From Egibacteraceae bacterium (GTDB lineage Bacteria; Actinomycetota; Nitriliruptoria; Euzebyales; Egibacteraceae), in assembly GCA_035540635.1 (NCBI GenBank), contig DATLGH010000034.1:1-64000 (forward strand): DNA of 64,000 nucleotides. The letters run 5' to 3'. Positions 15,740-22,794 of this stretch are shown piece after piece. The stretch's first letter is position 1; each line of letters opens with the position of its first letter. The notes beneath the pieces are model-generated. The model was not told the origin of the DNA, did no database searches, and saw only the letters and a list, made by a program, of their open reading frames with translations. A program made the translations under genes and the position numbers.

Positions 15740-16285
15740 ATGGGCACACCCGCTGGCGCCCGGCTCACCTACCGGGAGTACGAGGCGCTTCCCGAGCCGG
15801 ACGACGGCAGCCGCTGCGAGCTCGTCGACGGACAGGTCGTCGTGACGCCGCCCCCCGACGACCCTCACCAGCAAGCGCTCCGGGAGCTCACCATCGAGCT
15901 GGGCCTGTGGGCTCGCGCGCACGCGGCAGAGGTGCTCCCCGGGCCCGGGCTGCTCGTCGCCGAGGACTCCGAGCTGATCCCCGACCTCATCGTCGTGCTC
16001 GCCGATCACCTGGACGAGGCCGGCCGGCGGGCGAAGACCCGTGCCGACCTCGTCGTCGAGATCTCCTCGCCGTCCACCCGACGGCGCGACCTCGGGCGCA
16101 AGCGTGAGCTCTACCAGGCGGCCGGCATCCCCGAGTACTGGTTCGTCGACCGGGAACGCGGCGAGGTGCTCGTGCACCGCCGGAAGGAGGGCGGCTACGC
16201 ACCGGCGGTCCGCCTCACCCGCGGCACCAGTGTCACCTCGCCGTTGCTGCCGGGGTTCACGCTGCCCGTCGACCGGCTCTTCTGA
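15740..16285 (+). CDS. Uma2-family PD-(D/E)XK endonuclease
   Basis: Protein of 181 residues of the Uma2 (DUF820) family, restriction-endonuclease-like fold. Features are the N-terminal LTYREYEALPEPDDGSRCEL, the region IPDLIVVLADH carrying the first catalytic Asp, and ADLVVEISSPSTRRRDLGRK with the E-x-K pair, then YQAAGIPEYWFVDRERGEV. AGGAGG lies 6-7 bases before ATG 15740. In vivo role of the family is unclear; it is often linked to mobile or defence-related gene pools. Here it lies between two copies of a duplicated block, which suggests arrival by recombination. Confidence 0.88.
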   Translation: MGTPAGARLTYREYEALPEPDDGSRCELVDGQVVVTPPPDDPHQQALRELTIELGLWARAHAAEVLPGPGLLVAEDSELIPDLIVVLADHLDEAGRRAKTRADLVVEISSPSTRRRDLGRKRELYQAAGIPEYWFVDRERGEVLVHRRKEGGYAPAVRLTRGTSVTSPLLPGFTLPVDRLF

Positions 16286-16303
16286 GCCGCCGGCACCCGC
16301 GCA

Positions 16304-16355
16304 GGGCTACCTGCTCGAGGAGCAGCCACCCGAGGCCGGCAAGTCCTGCGGCTGA
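16304..16355 (+). pseudogene. Duplicated 3' end of the TAP hydrolase gene
   Basis: This stretch repeats the last codons of the hydrolase at 13797-15311, including the stop, with a single mismatch over about 50 bases (GYLLEEQPPEAGKSCG). Nothing of the upstream hydrolase is present. It starts 18 bases after the Uma2 stop, marking the right edge of an insertion or duplication. Confidence 0.85.
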
Positions 16356-16371
16356 CCGCCCCGCCGAGCGG

Positions 16372-16554
16372 TCAGGATGAGCGGGGCTGCTCTCGCCCGA
16401 CCCTGAACATCCCGGTGAAAGCGCCCACACAGACGGCAAGCGCGAGAGTGGCGGCGCGGTTGCGGCCGAGCATCACGTACCAGTAGCCGACCGCGGCCGC
16501 CAGGAAGGCAAGCGACCACAGCGCGAACACGGCGCCCAGCGTCATGCGGTCCAT
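16372..16554 (-). CDS. Small two-helix membrane protein
   Basis: Sixty residues with two hydrophobic stretches, LGAVFALWSLAFLAAAVGYW and ATLALAVCVGAFTGMF, joined by a basic turn (MLGRNR) and ending in a charged tail (RVGREQPRSS). ATG is the complement of 16552-16554, with a G-rich site upstream. A longer frame from 16641 is possible but has no better start. No family recognised. A truncated relative lies at 15497-15571. Confidence 0.6.
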   Translation of the reverse strand: MDRMTLGAVFALWSLAFLAAAVGYWYVMLGRNRAATLALAVCVGAFTGMFRVGREQPRSS

Positions 16555-16620
16555 CCTCAACGCCCCCTTGTCCTTGGTGTGCGGCAACGTACCCCTCTCG
16601 TCGGCCGTCAACCCCCTCCT

Positions 16621-16687
16621 CTGGAGGCTGGACCCGTGCACACCGACACGCTGATGGATGATCGGCCGTCACTGCGGCGCCCCTGGC
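16621..16687 (+). pseudogene. Fragment of a VHTDTLMD coiled-coil protein gene
   Basis: The stretch encodes GPVHTDTLMDD followed by RPSLRRPW in a frame with no start of its own. The bases GTGCACACCGACACGCT are identical to those in the intact gene at 17647, where the protein reads GPVHTDTLMDHLPPGGW. It looks like a remnant of a second copy, cut on both sides. Confidence 0.65.
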
Positions 16688-16704
16688 GCCGCCGCCACAG
16701 GTCG

Positions 16705-17229
16705 TCACGCGGCGGTGAACCGCTCCACCGCGCGGCGGAACGAGGGCGGGTCGATGTTGGGGAACCGGAACAGTTCGGGCTCGATGCGGGTGAACGCGGC
16801 GCGCAGCTCGTCGGGCGCGACGAGGCCGCGGGTTACCATCGTGCGGGCGTCCTCGAGGTCCTGGCGGTGACCGCGGTGGATCTTGGCCAGCGCCTGCCAG
16901 ACGAGCTCGACGTGGTAGACCACCAGCCGGCCTTCCTGGGTCTCGAACCGACCATGCTCCCGCCAGTCGGCAGGCAGGGGGATGAAGTCGGCGGGGGTGG
17001 CGAGCTCGACGTTGAGCCGCAGCGCGTCCTTGAGCGCCGGGATGGCGCGCAGCAGCGCGTCGCCGCCCGGCCCGGCGAACGCGAGGTCGACGTCGATGGT
17101 GGCGTCACGCCAGCCGAGCAGGACCGCGGTGGCGCCACCGGCCAGGTGCGCCCGGGCGGGGTGCCGCGCGTGACGGCCGAGCTCGCGGAGGAACACGCGG
17201 ATGCGGTCGGCCGTCGCTAGGCCGCGCAT
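16705..17229 (-). CDS. DUF6036-like nucleotidyltransferase (possible toxin)
   Basis: Protein of 174 residues with the nucleotidyltransferase fold entry HLAGGATAVLLGWRDATIDV followed by DLAFAG: GG motif, then the D-x-D metal pair. A mixed helical C-terminal half follows, ending FPNIDPPSFRRAVERFTAA. Related proteins are often grouped with AbiEii-type nucleotidyltransferase toxins. Its ATG lies inside the end of the upstream small gene (13-bp overlap), giving a two-gene operon. Enzyme activity and toxicity are inferred, not shown. Confidence 0.7.
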   Translation of the reverse strand: MRGLATADRIRVFLRELGRHARHPARAHLAGGATAVLLGWRDATIDVDLAFAGPGGDALLRAIPALKDALRLNVELATPADFIPLPADWREHGRFETQEGRLVVYHVELVWQALAKIHRGHRQDLEDARTMVTRGLVAPDELRAAFTRIEPELFRFPNIDPPSFRRAVERFTAA

Positions 17230-17489
17230 GCCAGCGCCTGCTCGAAGGAGACCAGGCGACGCACGAGCGCGTTGTAGCGCGCGTGCGCGGAGTCGGGATC
17301 ATCGGTGGCGAGCAGGTCCCATAGGCGGTGCTCGGGGTCGTCGAGGCCGGCCTCCACGGGGATGCCGAGGTCACGCAGCCGCGGAGCGCCGATCGACACG
17401 AGCAGCGACTCGACGGAGACGACGCCGCTTTCGAGGTCCTCGATGCCCTTCGCGACGAGGTCCGCCCCGGGCAGGTCAGGATCGATCAC
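17217..17489 (-). CDS. Small partner of the nucleotidyltransferase (possible antitoxin)
   Basis: Ninety residues from a GTG start (complement of 17487-17489): VIDPDLPGADLVAKGIEDLE, then SGVVSVESLLVSIGAPRLRD and an acidic, helical C-terminus. An upstream ATG is out of frame, so GTG is the best start. It overlaps the nucleotidyltransferase gene, an arrangement usual for antitoxin-toxin pairs. No DNA-binding motif is evident. A name would be a guess. Confidence 0.6.
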   Translation of the reverse strand: MIDPDLPGADLVAKGIEDLESGVVSVESLLVSIGAPRLRDLGIPVEAGLDDPEHRLWDLLATDDPDSAHARYNALVRRLVSFEQALACAA

Positions 17490-17646
17490 GCCGCCATCGT
17501 AGGCAGGCGGGTCGCGATCCGGGAGCGGCCGGCTGGCGGCCGGACGCACTGGCGTTTGTCCCCAGGCAGCAGAGGCGTCGCCTCGATCACCGCCACGCCG
17601 GAAGCGATCCTGTGGGTGGTTGCAGCAGCCCCTGCAGGAGCGGATC

Positions 17647-18099
17647 ATGGCCACCAGCGAACGTGCGCGACATGAGCTCTACGGCAAGCTGGAGGAGGTG
17701 CTCGGTCCGGTGCACACCGACACGCTCATGGACCACCTTCCCCCGGGCGGCTGGGGAGACGTGGCCACGCGCCACGACCTCGGTCGACTGCAGGCCACGC
17801 TCAGCGGCCAGTTGAGCCAGCTCGACGCCAAGCTCGGCGCTCGCATCGACAAGCTCGAAGCTCGCATCGACAAGCTCGACGCCAAGCTCGACACCCGGAT
17901 CGCGGCGCTCGACACCCGCATCGACAAGCTCGACGCCAAGCTCGACAGTCAGGTCGGCGCGCTCCGCCTCGACCTGAGCGCTGTGGAGGAGCGCATCATG
18001 TCGAGGATGCACCGGGCGCTCGCCATGCAGACCGGCGCGCTGCTCGTCGTCGTGGTGGGGGCGCTGGCCACCGCCTTGCTCGCCCTCGCCGGCTCCTGA
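17647..18099 (+). CDS. Coiled-coil protein with C-terminal membrane anchor
   Basis: Protein of 150 residues. A conserved N-terminal block (ARHELYGKLEEVLGPVHTDT, LMDHLPPGGW) is followed by a long coiled coil built from repeats such as ARIDKLDAKLD, and a C-terminal transmembrane helix (TGALLVVVVGALATALLAL). The repeats are visible in the DNA: a 31-base unit at 17863-17893 recurs at 17917-17947. This general plan resembles DUF1640/CCDC90-like proteins, but I do not claim membership. A fragment of a second copy lies at 16621-16687. Confidence 0.75.
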   Translation: MATSERARHELYGKLEEVLGPVHTDTLMDHLPPGGWGDVATRHDLGRLQATLSGQLSQLDAKLGARIDKLEARIDKLDAKLDTRIAALDTRIDKLDAKLDSQVGALRLDLSAVEERIMSRMHRALAMQTGALLVVVVGALATALLALAGS

Positions 18100-18145
18100 A
18101 GGACCGGTCCCCGCCCCGCACTTCCTCCTGCGCCCCCCCGTGCAC

Positions 18146-18151
18146 TACGCT
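18146..18151 (+). promoter_or_regulatory. TACGCT -10 box for rpe, leaderless geometry
   Basis: TACGCT ends six bases before the rpe ATG, so transcription would begin at or next to the start codon. No ribosome site is present. The same spacing (TAnnnT plus six bases) occurs before the start at 63742. Confidence 0.5.
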
Positions 18152-18157
18152 GCGCCC

Positions 18158-18829
18158 ATGAGCGCAAAGATCGTGCCGGCGATGCTCCCGGTTGACTTCA
18201 CCCGCCTCGGCGAGGACTGCATCGCCCTCGAGAAGGCCGGGGCCGACCGGTTCCAGTGGGACGTGATGGACGGCCAGTTCGTGCCGAACATCACCTACGG
18301 GCCCGACCTCATCGCCGCGTGCCGCCCCCTCGTCGACGTCGGCTTCGAGGCGCACGTCATGTGCCGCGACCCCGAGTGGATGGTCCCCAAGCTCGTCGAC
18401 GCGGGCTGCGACATCATCATCGTCCACGTCGAGGCGATGAAGCAGCCCCACGCCACCTACCAGTCGATCCGTCAAGCCGGGGCGCGGGCAGGCATCGCCC
18501 TGTCACCCGCGACGCCGGTGAGCTACATCGAGCACGTGCTCGACCTCGTCGACCTCGTCCTCGTCATGACGGTCAACCCCGGGTTCGGCGGGCAGGCCTA
18601 CATCTCCACCATGGAGCCGAAGATCGCCGAGGCCCGCGCCCTGATCGACGCCAGCGGCCACGACGTCGAGCTCGAGGTCGACGGGGGGATCAGCGCCGAC
18701 ACGATCGCCGGCGCGGCGAAGGCCGGGGCGAACGTGTTCACCTCGGGCAGCGCGCTGTGGAAGTACGACTCGTTCGCGGAGGGCGTCAAGGACCTGCGCG
18801 CCCGCGCCGAGGCGGCACTGGACGGCTGA
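18158..18829 (+). CDS. rpe: Ribulose-phosphate 3-epimerase
   Basis: TIM-barrel epimerase of 223 residues, interconverting ribulose 5-phosphate and xylulose 5-phosphate in the pentose phosphate pathway. Family motifs are present: DVMDGQFVPNITYGP, the catalytic/metal region EAHVMC, TVNPGFGGQAY and EVDGGISADT, which binds phosphate. The first metal His of the usual H-x-D motif is replaced: the sequence reads FQWDVMDG, so Gln takes that place. Such a variant appears in some other actinobacterial homologues as I remember them. The gene is probably transcribed alone from a leaderless promoter. Confidence 0.88.
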   Translation: MSAKIVPAMLPVDFTRLGEDCIALEKAGADRFQWDVMDGQFVPNITYGPDLIAACRPLVDVGFEAHVMCRDPEWMVPKLVDAGCDIIIVHVEAMKQPHATYQSIRQAGARAGIALSPATPVSYIEHVLDLVDLVLVMTVNPGFGGQAYISTMEPKIAEARALIDASGHDVELEVDGGISADTIAGAAKAGANVFTSGSALWKYDSFAEGVKDLRARAEAALDG

Positions 18830-18837
18830 TCGACGGA

Positions 18838-18912
18838 TGGTGGGCTCGACAGGTTTCGAACCTGTGACCTCTCGCGTGTGAGGCGAGCGCTCTCCCACTG
18901 AGCTACGAGCCC
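18838..18912 (-). tRNA. tRNA-Val (anticodon CAC)
   Basis: On the minus strand the sequence folds as a cloverleaf: acceptor GGGCTCG pairs with CGAGCCC, D-arm AGCTCAGTGGGAGAGC, anticodon stem CTCGC/GCGAG around the loop CTCACAC (anticodon CAC), and T-arm with GGTTCGAAACC. The discriminator A is followed by an encoded CCA (18838-18840). It would decode GUG, a major Val codon at this GC content. Confidence 0.96.
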
Positions 18913-18955
18913 GGCCCGACCGAGCATAGCGGCGCGGGGAGCACCCGGCCAGCCG

Positions 18956-19711
18956 CTACGGGTTGACAGGAAGCGCCGCGGTGAGGATCGTGCGCTCGTC
19001 GACGGACCCATCCGGCAGGCCGGTGTTCCGGCGGCGGGTGAGCAGGAGCTTGCGCGCGTCCGCGTCGAGAGGGATGAGGTAGTAGATGCGCCCGTCCGTC
19101 ACCTGCAACGGCTGGACGCCCACCACCTCACCGTCGTCCGGGCCCCGCAGGTAGACGACGTACTGCACGTCCGAGCCGCTCCGGAGGTTCATCACGAGCA
19201 GCGCGAGCTTGCCGTCGTCAACCTTGATCCGCGCGTCGAGGTCCTCGAGCGTCGACGTCCACGGGACCTCCTCGCCGAACAGCATGATCTCCGAGGCGTC
19301 GGTGACGTTGTCGGCGCGCGCCTGATGGTCGCCGATGGTGGTCCGAAGGGTGAAGTTCCAACCGGCCAGCATGATGAGCAGGACGAGGCCGACCAACGCG
19401 AGCAGCCGCGGAGAACGCAGCCCCCCCGGCGGCGCGGGCGGGAGCTCGCCCTCGCCGTCGTCGTCGTCGCTGTACTCGCGGCGCTTCGTCTCGAGGGACT
19501 TCGCTGCGCGGGCCCGGCGCCGCTCCTCGTCGCGTTCGACATCGGCAAGGTCATGCGCGAGCGCGCGCAGCTCGCCCACCCGGGCGCGGCAGTCAGAGCA
19601 CTCGAGCAGGTGGGAGCGGAACACCCGACCGTCGGACTCGTCGAGCCCACCGAGCACATGGACGACCGCCATGCCCTCGAAGAACCGGTGCCCCTCCGCG
19701 TCCGTCCCCAT
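18956..19711 (-). CDS. Anti-sigma-factor-like zinc-finger membrane protein
   Basis: Protein of 251 residues. The N-terminal cytoplasmic part has the ZAS-like motif HLLECSDCRARVGEL and helices typical of anti-sigma factors. A highly charged linker (RREYSDDDDGEGEL) and one transmembrane segment (LLALVGLVLLIMLAGW) follow. The extracytoplasmic domain resembles RskA-type C-terminal domains (DVQYVVYLRGPDDGEVVGVQ). No sigma factor gene is adjacent, which is unusual. A TATTCT box ends nine bases before the ATG, so the transcript is nearly leaderless. Confidence 0.75.
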   Translation of the reverse strand: MGTDAEGHRFFEGMAVVHVLGGLDESDGRVFRSHLLECSDCRARVGELRALAHDLADVERDEERRRARAAKSLETKRREYSDDDDGEGELPPAPPGGLRSPRLLALVGLVLLIMLAGWNFTLRTTIGDHQARADNVTDASEIMLFGEEVPWTSTLEDLDARIKVDDGKLALLVMNLRSGSDVQYVVYLRGPDDGEVVGVQPLQVTDGRIYYLIPLDADARKLLLTRRRNTGLPDGSVDERTILTAALPVNP

Positions 19712-19769
19712 TGTGGTGCCAGAATAGCCCGGGCCGCGGCGCCGGGGCTAGCCAGCACCTGCGGGTGAG

Positions 19770-20033
19770 CTACGAGGGCACCCGGCCGCGCTCCCGCGGG
19801 GCCGGGGCGCGGTCGGTCACCTCGGCGACGAGCCGGGCCACGCCGAGCTCGACCTCCTCCGCCTCGACCGCGTGCTCGAGCAGGTCTGCGATGAGTGCGG
19901 CACGCTCGTAGGGGCGGAGCATCCAGGCCTCCAGCCGGGCGAGGAGCCAGATCACGCCGAGCAGCAGCAGCGGAAACCCCGCGACAAGCGCGAGGGCTCC
20001 CACACCCACACCGAGGTTCGCCTCCACCTCCAC
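19770..20033 (-). CDS. Small single-pass membrane protein
   Basis: From a GTG (complement of 20031-20033) the frame encodes 87 residues: VEVEANLGVGVGALALVAGF, then a hydrophobic segment PLLLLGVIWLLARLEAWML, and an acidic helical tail ending in RAPAPRERGRVPS. GAAAGG lies just upstream of the start. A much longer frame on this strand is antisense to the LCP gene and is not used. It is divergent from the LCP gene with 183 bp between starts. No family recognised. Confidence 0.5.
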   Translation of the reverse strand: MEVEANLGVGVGALALVAGFPLLLLGVIWLLARLEAWMLRPYERAALIADLLEHAVEAEEVELGVARLVAEVTDRAPAPRERGRVPS

Positions 20034-20185
20034 ACGCCTTTCACCGGTCCTCCCTGAGATCCCCGGTAGCAGGGGTGGAGAAACCCCGGCACCGGGGAGG
20101 CGGTGAGCGCACGATGCGGGATGGCCAACGCTCGAGCCCTCGCGACACGAGGGTCCGCCCGCACCGGATCGCGCGGGGGGCGCGG

Positions 20186-20191
20186 TACCGT
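20186..20191 (+). promoter_or_regulatory. TACCGT -10 box for the LCP gene
   Basis: TACCGT lies 25 bases before the GTG at 20217. The implied start of transcription near 20198 leaves a short leader containing GAAGGG as the ribosome site. Confidence 0.4.
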
Positions 20192-20216
20192 GAGGGCGTG
20201 AACGAAGGGCGCGGCG

Positions 20217-21464
20217 GTGGCTGACGACGGCTGGGGGCCGGTCGAGCGCGGCGGCGGCGGAGGCGGCGGGCGTGCCGCCACGCCGTCGGCTCCGCCGCGC
20301 GAAGCCGCCCCGCGCCTTGGCGGCGACGGCTTCGGGCCGGTCCAGCGGGGCAGGGCCCTGCCCGGTCGGGGCCTCGTGCGGGGGCTGGGCCGAGGCCTGC
20401 GGCCGGCACCGGGGGGCCGGACCGGACGGGGAGTCGCACGCACGCTGCTGACCGCGGTCGCCGCGCTCGTCGTCCTCGTCCTGTTCATGGGGGCCGCGCT
20501 TGCCGCTTTCACGAGCGCCCAGGTCAACCGGGTCGACGTCGGCGGCCTCGGCCGCGCGTCCGGGCAGATGAACGTGCTCATCATCGGCAACGACAGCCGT
20601 GCAGGGCTGACCCCCGAGGAGCTCCAGGCGCTCGGCACCGAGGAGGTCGACGGCGACCGCACCGACACGATCTTCCTGCTCGCCGTCTCCGGCGGCCGCG
20701 CCGCGATGCTGTCGTTTCCCCGCGACCTCCTCGTCACCCGCTGCGACGGCACCCAGGGGCGCATCAACGGCGCCTACGCCCATGGAGGCCCGACCTGCAT
20801 GGTCCAGACGGTGACCCAGGTGTCGGGCATCCCCGTGACCCACTACGCCGAGGTGAACTTCCTCGGCTTCATCACCATCGTCGACGCCGTCGGCGGCGTC
20901 ACCGTCCACTTCGACGCGCCGTTCGTCGACCGACCCGCGGGCGTGGACCTGCCCGCCGGCTGCCAGCGCCTCGACGGGCGCCAGGCCATCGGCTACGTGC
21001 GGGCCCGCACGGTCGACAACGACCTCGGCCGCATCGCCCGCCAGCAGCGGTTCATCGCCGAGCTCGCGGAGGAGGTCATGCGACCGTCGACGCTGCTGAA
21101 CCCGCCCCGGCTGTTCGCCACCGCCCGTGCCGCCGGCCGCGCCGTCACCGCCTCCCACAACCTCGGCACCTTCGACCTGCTGCGCCTCGCCCGCGCCGGG
21201 AGGGGCTTCGCCGGGGCGGGCCTCGCGACGTACACCGTGCCCGCCACCGCTCGCTCGGTCGGCGGCGCGGCGGTGCTCGTCCCCGACGCCGCCGGCGCCG
21301 AGACCCTGTTCGCCCAGTTCCGCGACGGTTCGGTGCTCCGCCCGCCGCCGGACGCCGAGGCGCCGGCCCCCCCGGCCCAACCCGGCCCCGCCGAGCCCGC
21401 GCCGCAGCCCGAGCCTGTCCCCGACGACGCGGCCGGCGCCGCGCCCGTGCCCGCGGGCTGCTGA
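20217..21464 (+). CDS. LytR-CpsA-Psr (LCP) family wall polymer transferase
   Basis: Protein of 415 residues. A cytoplasmic Gly/Pro-rich N-terminus is followed by a membrane anchor (LLTAVAALVVLVLFMGAALA) and the LCP domain with NVLIIGNDSRAG, DRTDTIFLLAV and LSFPRDLLV. These carry the Arg and Asp residues that bind lipid pyrophosphate and metal. LCP enzymes attach glycopolymers such as teichoic acid or arabinogalactan to peptidoglycan. The C-terminus is a Pro/Ala-rich tail. GTG start with GAAGGG upstream. The next gene follows immediately, so both probably serve envelope glycopolymer synthesis. Confidence 0.9.
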   Translation: MADDGWGPVERGGGGGGGRAATPSAPPREAAPRLGGDGFGPVQRGRALPGRGLVRGLGRGLRPAPGGRTGRGVARTLLTAVAALVVLVLFMGAALAAFTSAQVNRVDVGGLGRASGQMNVLIIGNDSRAGLTPEELQALGTEEVDGDRTDTIFLLAVSGGRAAMLSFPRDLLVTRCDGTQGRINGAYAHGGPTCMVQTVTQVSGIPVTHYAEVNFLGFITIVDAVGGVTVHFDAPFVDRPAGVDLPAGCQRLDGRQAIGYVRARTVDNDLGRIARQQRFIAELAEEVMRPSTLLNPPRLFATARAAGRAVTASHNLGTFDLLRLARAGRGFAGAGLATYTVPATARSVGGAAVLVPDAAGAETLFAQFRDGSVLRPPPDAEAPAPPAQPGPAEPAPQPEPVPDDAAGAAPVPAGC

Positions 21465-21468
21465 GGGC

Positions 21469-22794
21469 GTGACCGCTCCGGCGACGGGACGGGGCCGCGC
21501 GGTGCGCGAGGCGCTCGACGCAGCACCGACCTGGAAGCTGTTCACGGCGGTGGCGGGCCCGCTGCTCGCCGTGTACCTCGCGACCGCGAGCTACGGGATA
21601 CCCCAGAGCCCCGACCCGATCGCCGCCGCCATGCCCGCCTGGCAGCTCGTCGAGCGTGGCACCCTGTCCCTGGACGCGTCCGTCGGTGACAACCCGTGGC
21701 TCGTCGACACCGGCGAGCGGGTCGTGAGCAACCGCCAGCCGGGCGTCATCGCGTGGGGGGTGCCGTTCTACGCCCTCTGGCCGCTGCCTGCAGCGGACGA
21801 CCTGCCGATGGCCCCCGCGGGGGTGGCCGCAGCCGTCGCCGCCGCGCTCGCCATGGGCGTGCTGGCCCTCGTCCTCCGCCACCTCGTCGCCCCCACCGAG
21901 GCGATGGTCGCCGCCCTCGTCGCGGGCCTGGGGACCGCCACGTGGACGGTGTCGGCCGACGGGCTGTGGCCCCACGGCCCGAGCCAGCTGTGGCTCGGGC
22001 TCGCGCTGCTCGCGCTCGCCGGCACCCGCTACGTGGCGGCTGGGCTGGGTTTCACCGCGGCGATCGTCACCCGCCCGAACGCGGCGGTCCTCGCCGCCGT
22101 GGTCGGCCTCTACCTCGCCTGGCGGCAGCGCTCGGTGCGGCCGGCGGTCCTCGTCGGCGCGGCGTCCGTGCTCGGGGTCGTCGCCCTCGTGGCCTACAAC
22201 ACCGCGGTGTACGGCTCCCCGTCGATCGCCGGCGGCTACCCGAGCGACTTCACCGACCGCCTCACCACCATGACGTGGCTCACCTACGCGGAGAACGTGG
22301 TCGGCACCTTCGTGTCGCCGGGCCGGGGCATCCTCGTCCTCTCCCCGTTCCTGCTCGTGCTCGCCCCGGGGCTGCGTGCGGGGTGGCGGGCGGCGCCCTC
22401 GTGGGTACGCGGCTCGGCGCTCGCCGGGGTCCTCTATCTCGCGCTGCACCTGCGGATGAACCGCTTCTCCGGCGGCACGAACTTCTTCAGCTACCGCTAC
22501 CCGATCGAGTCGCTGACCCTCGCCGCGCCCCTGCTCGTGCTCGCCTGGCGGGAGTGGGTCGCGGGCAGCGCCCGGCGGATGCGGTGGTTGGCGACCGCCG
22601 TCGCCGCCTCGTTCGGCGTCCACGCGCTCGGGGCCCTCTTCTTCACCGCGCCGCTCGACCCGCGCAGCCCGTGGACCGAACCGGCGATCGTGCCGGTCGC
22701 CCGGGCGGCCGGGCCGCTGCTCGTCGGTGCCGCGGTCGCCGCGGTCGCCGCCGTGTGGGTCGCGGCGGGTCGCCGGTGGCGTCAGGGGAGGTAG
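21469..22794 (+). CDS. Multi-pass GT-C-like membrane glycosyltransferase
   Basis: Protein of 441 residues with ten or more hydrophobic segments. After the first helix comes a large outer loop with SPDPIAAAMPAWQLVERGTL and VVSNRQPGVIAWGVPFYALW, the pattern of GT-C (GT39-like) polyprenol-sugar-dependent transferases. Later features include IVTRPNAAVLAAV and FFSYRYPIESLTLAAPL. The acceptor is unknown. GTG at 21469 starts just after the LCP stop, with GAGGG close by; a later GTG at 21502 is an alternative. Its end overlaps the convergent M23 gene by 13 bp. Confidence 0.7.
   Translation: MTAPATGRGRAVREALDAAPTWKLFTAVAGPLLAVYLATASYGIPQSPDPIAAAMPAWQLVERGTLSLDASVGDNPWLVDTGERVVSNRQPGVIAWGVPFYALWPLPAADDLPMAPAGVAAAVAAALAMGVLALVLRHLVAPTEAMVAALVAGLGTATWTVSADGLWPHGPSQLWLGLALLALAGTRYVAAGLGFTAAIVTRPNAAVLAAVVGLYLAWRQRSVRPAVLVGAASVLGVVALVAYNTAVYGSPSIAGGYPSDFTDRLTTMTWLTYAENVVGTFVSPGRGILVLSPFLLVLAPGLRAGWRAAPSWVRGSALAGVLYLALHLRMNRFSGGTNFFSYRYPIESLTLAAPLLVLAWREWVAGSARRMRWLATAVAASFGVHALGALFFTAPLDPRSPWTEPAIVPVARAAGPLLVGAAVAAVAAVWVAAGRRWRQGR

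Noticed and set aside
16307-16335. CTGCTCGAGGAGCAG palindrome as a terminator after Uma2
   Set aside because: The same bases occur inside the TAP coding sequence, where they encode LLEEQ; the palindrome is a by-product of codons.
17842-17947. Tandem DNA repeats suggestive of a minisatellite
   Set aside because: The repeats are in frame and encode a regular coiled coil, so they are part of the protein.
15312-18100. Insertion sequence or prophage in the accessory patch
   Set aside because: No transposase, integrase, terminal inverted repeats or phage genes; only duplicated gene ends are seen.
19770-21545. 591-codon minus-strand frame opposite the LCP gene
   Set aside because: Only the last 87 codons look like protein (a membrane helix and helical tail) and lie outside the LCP gene; the rest is antisense.
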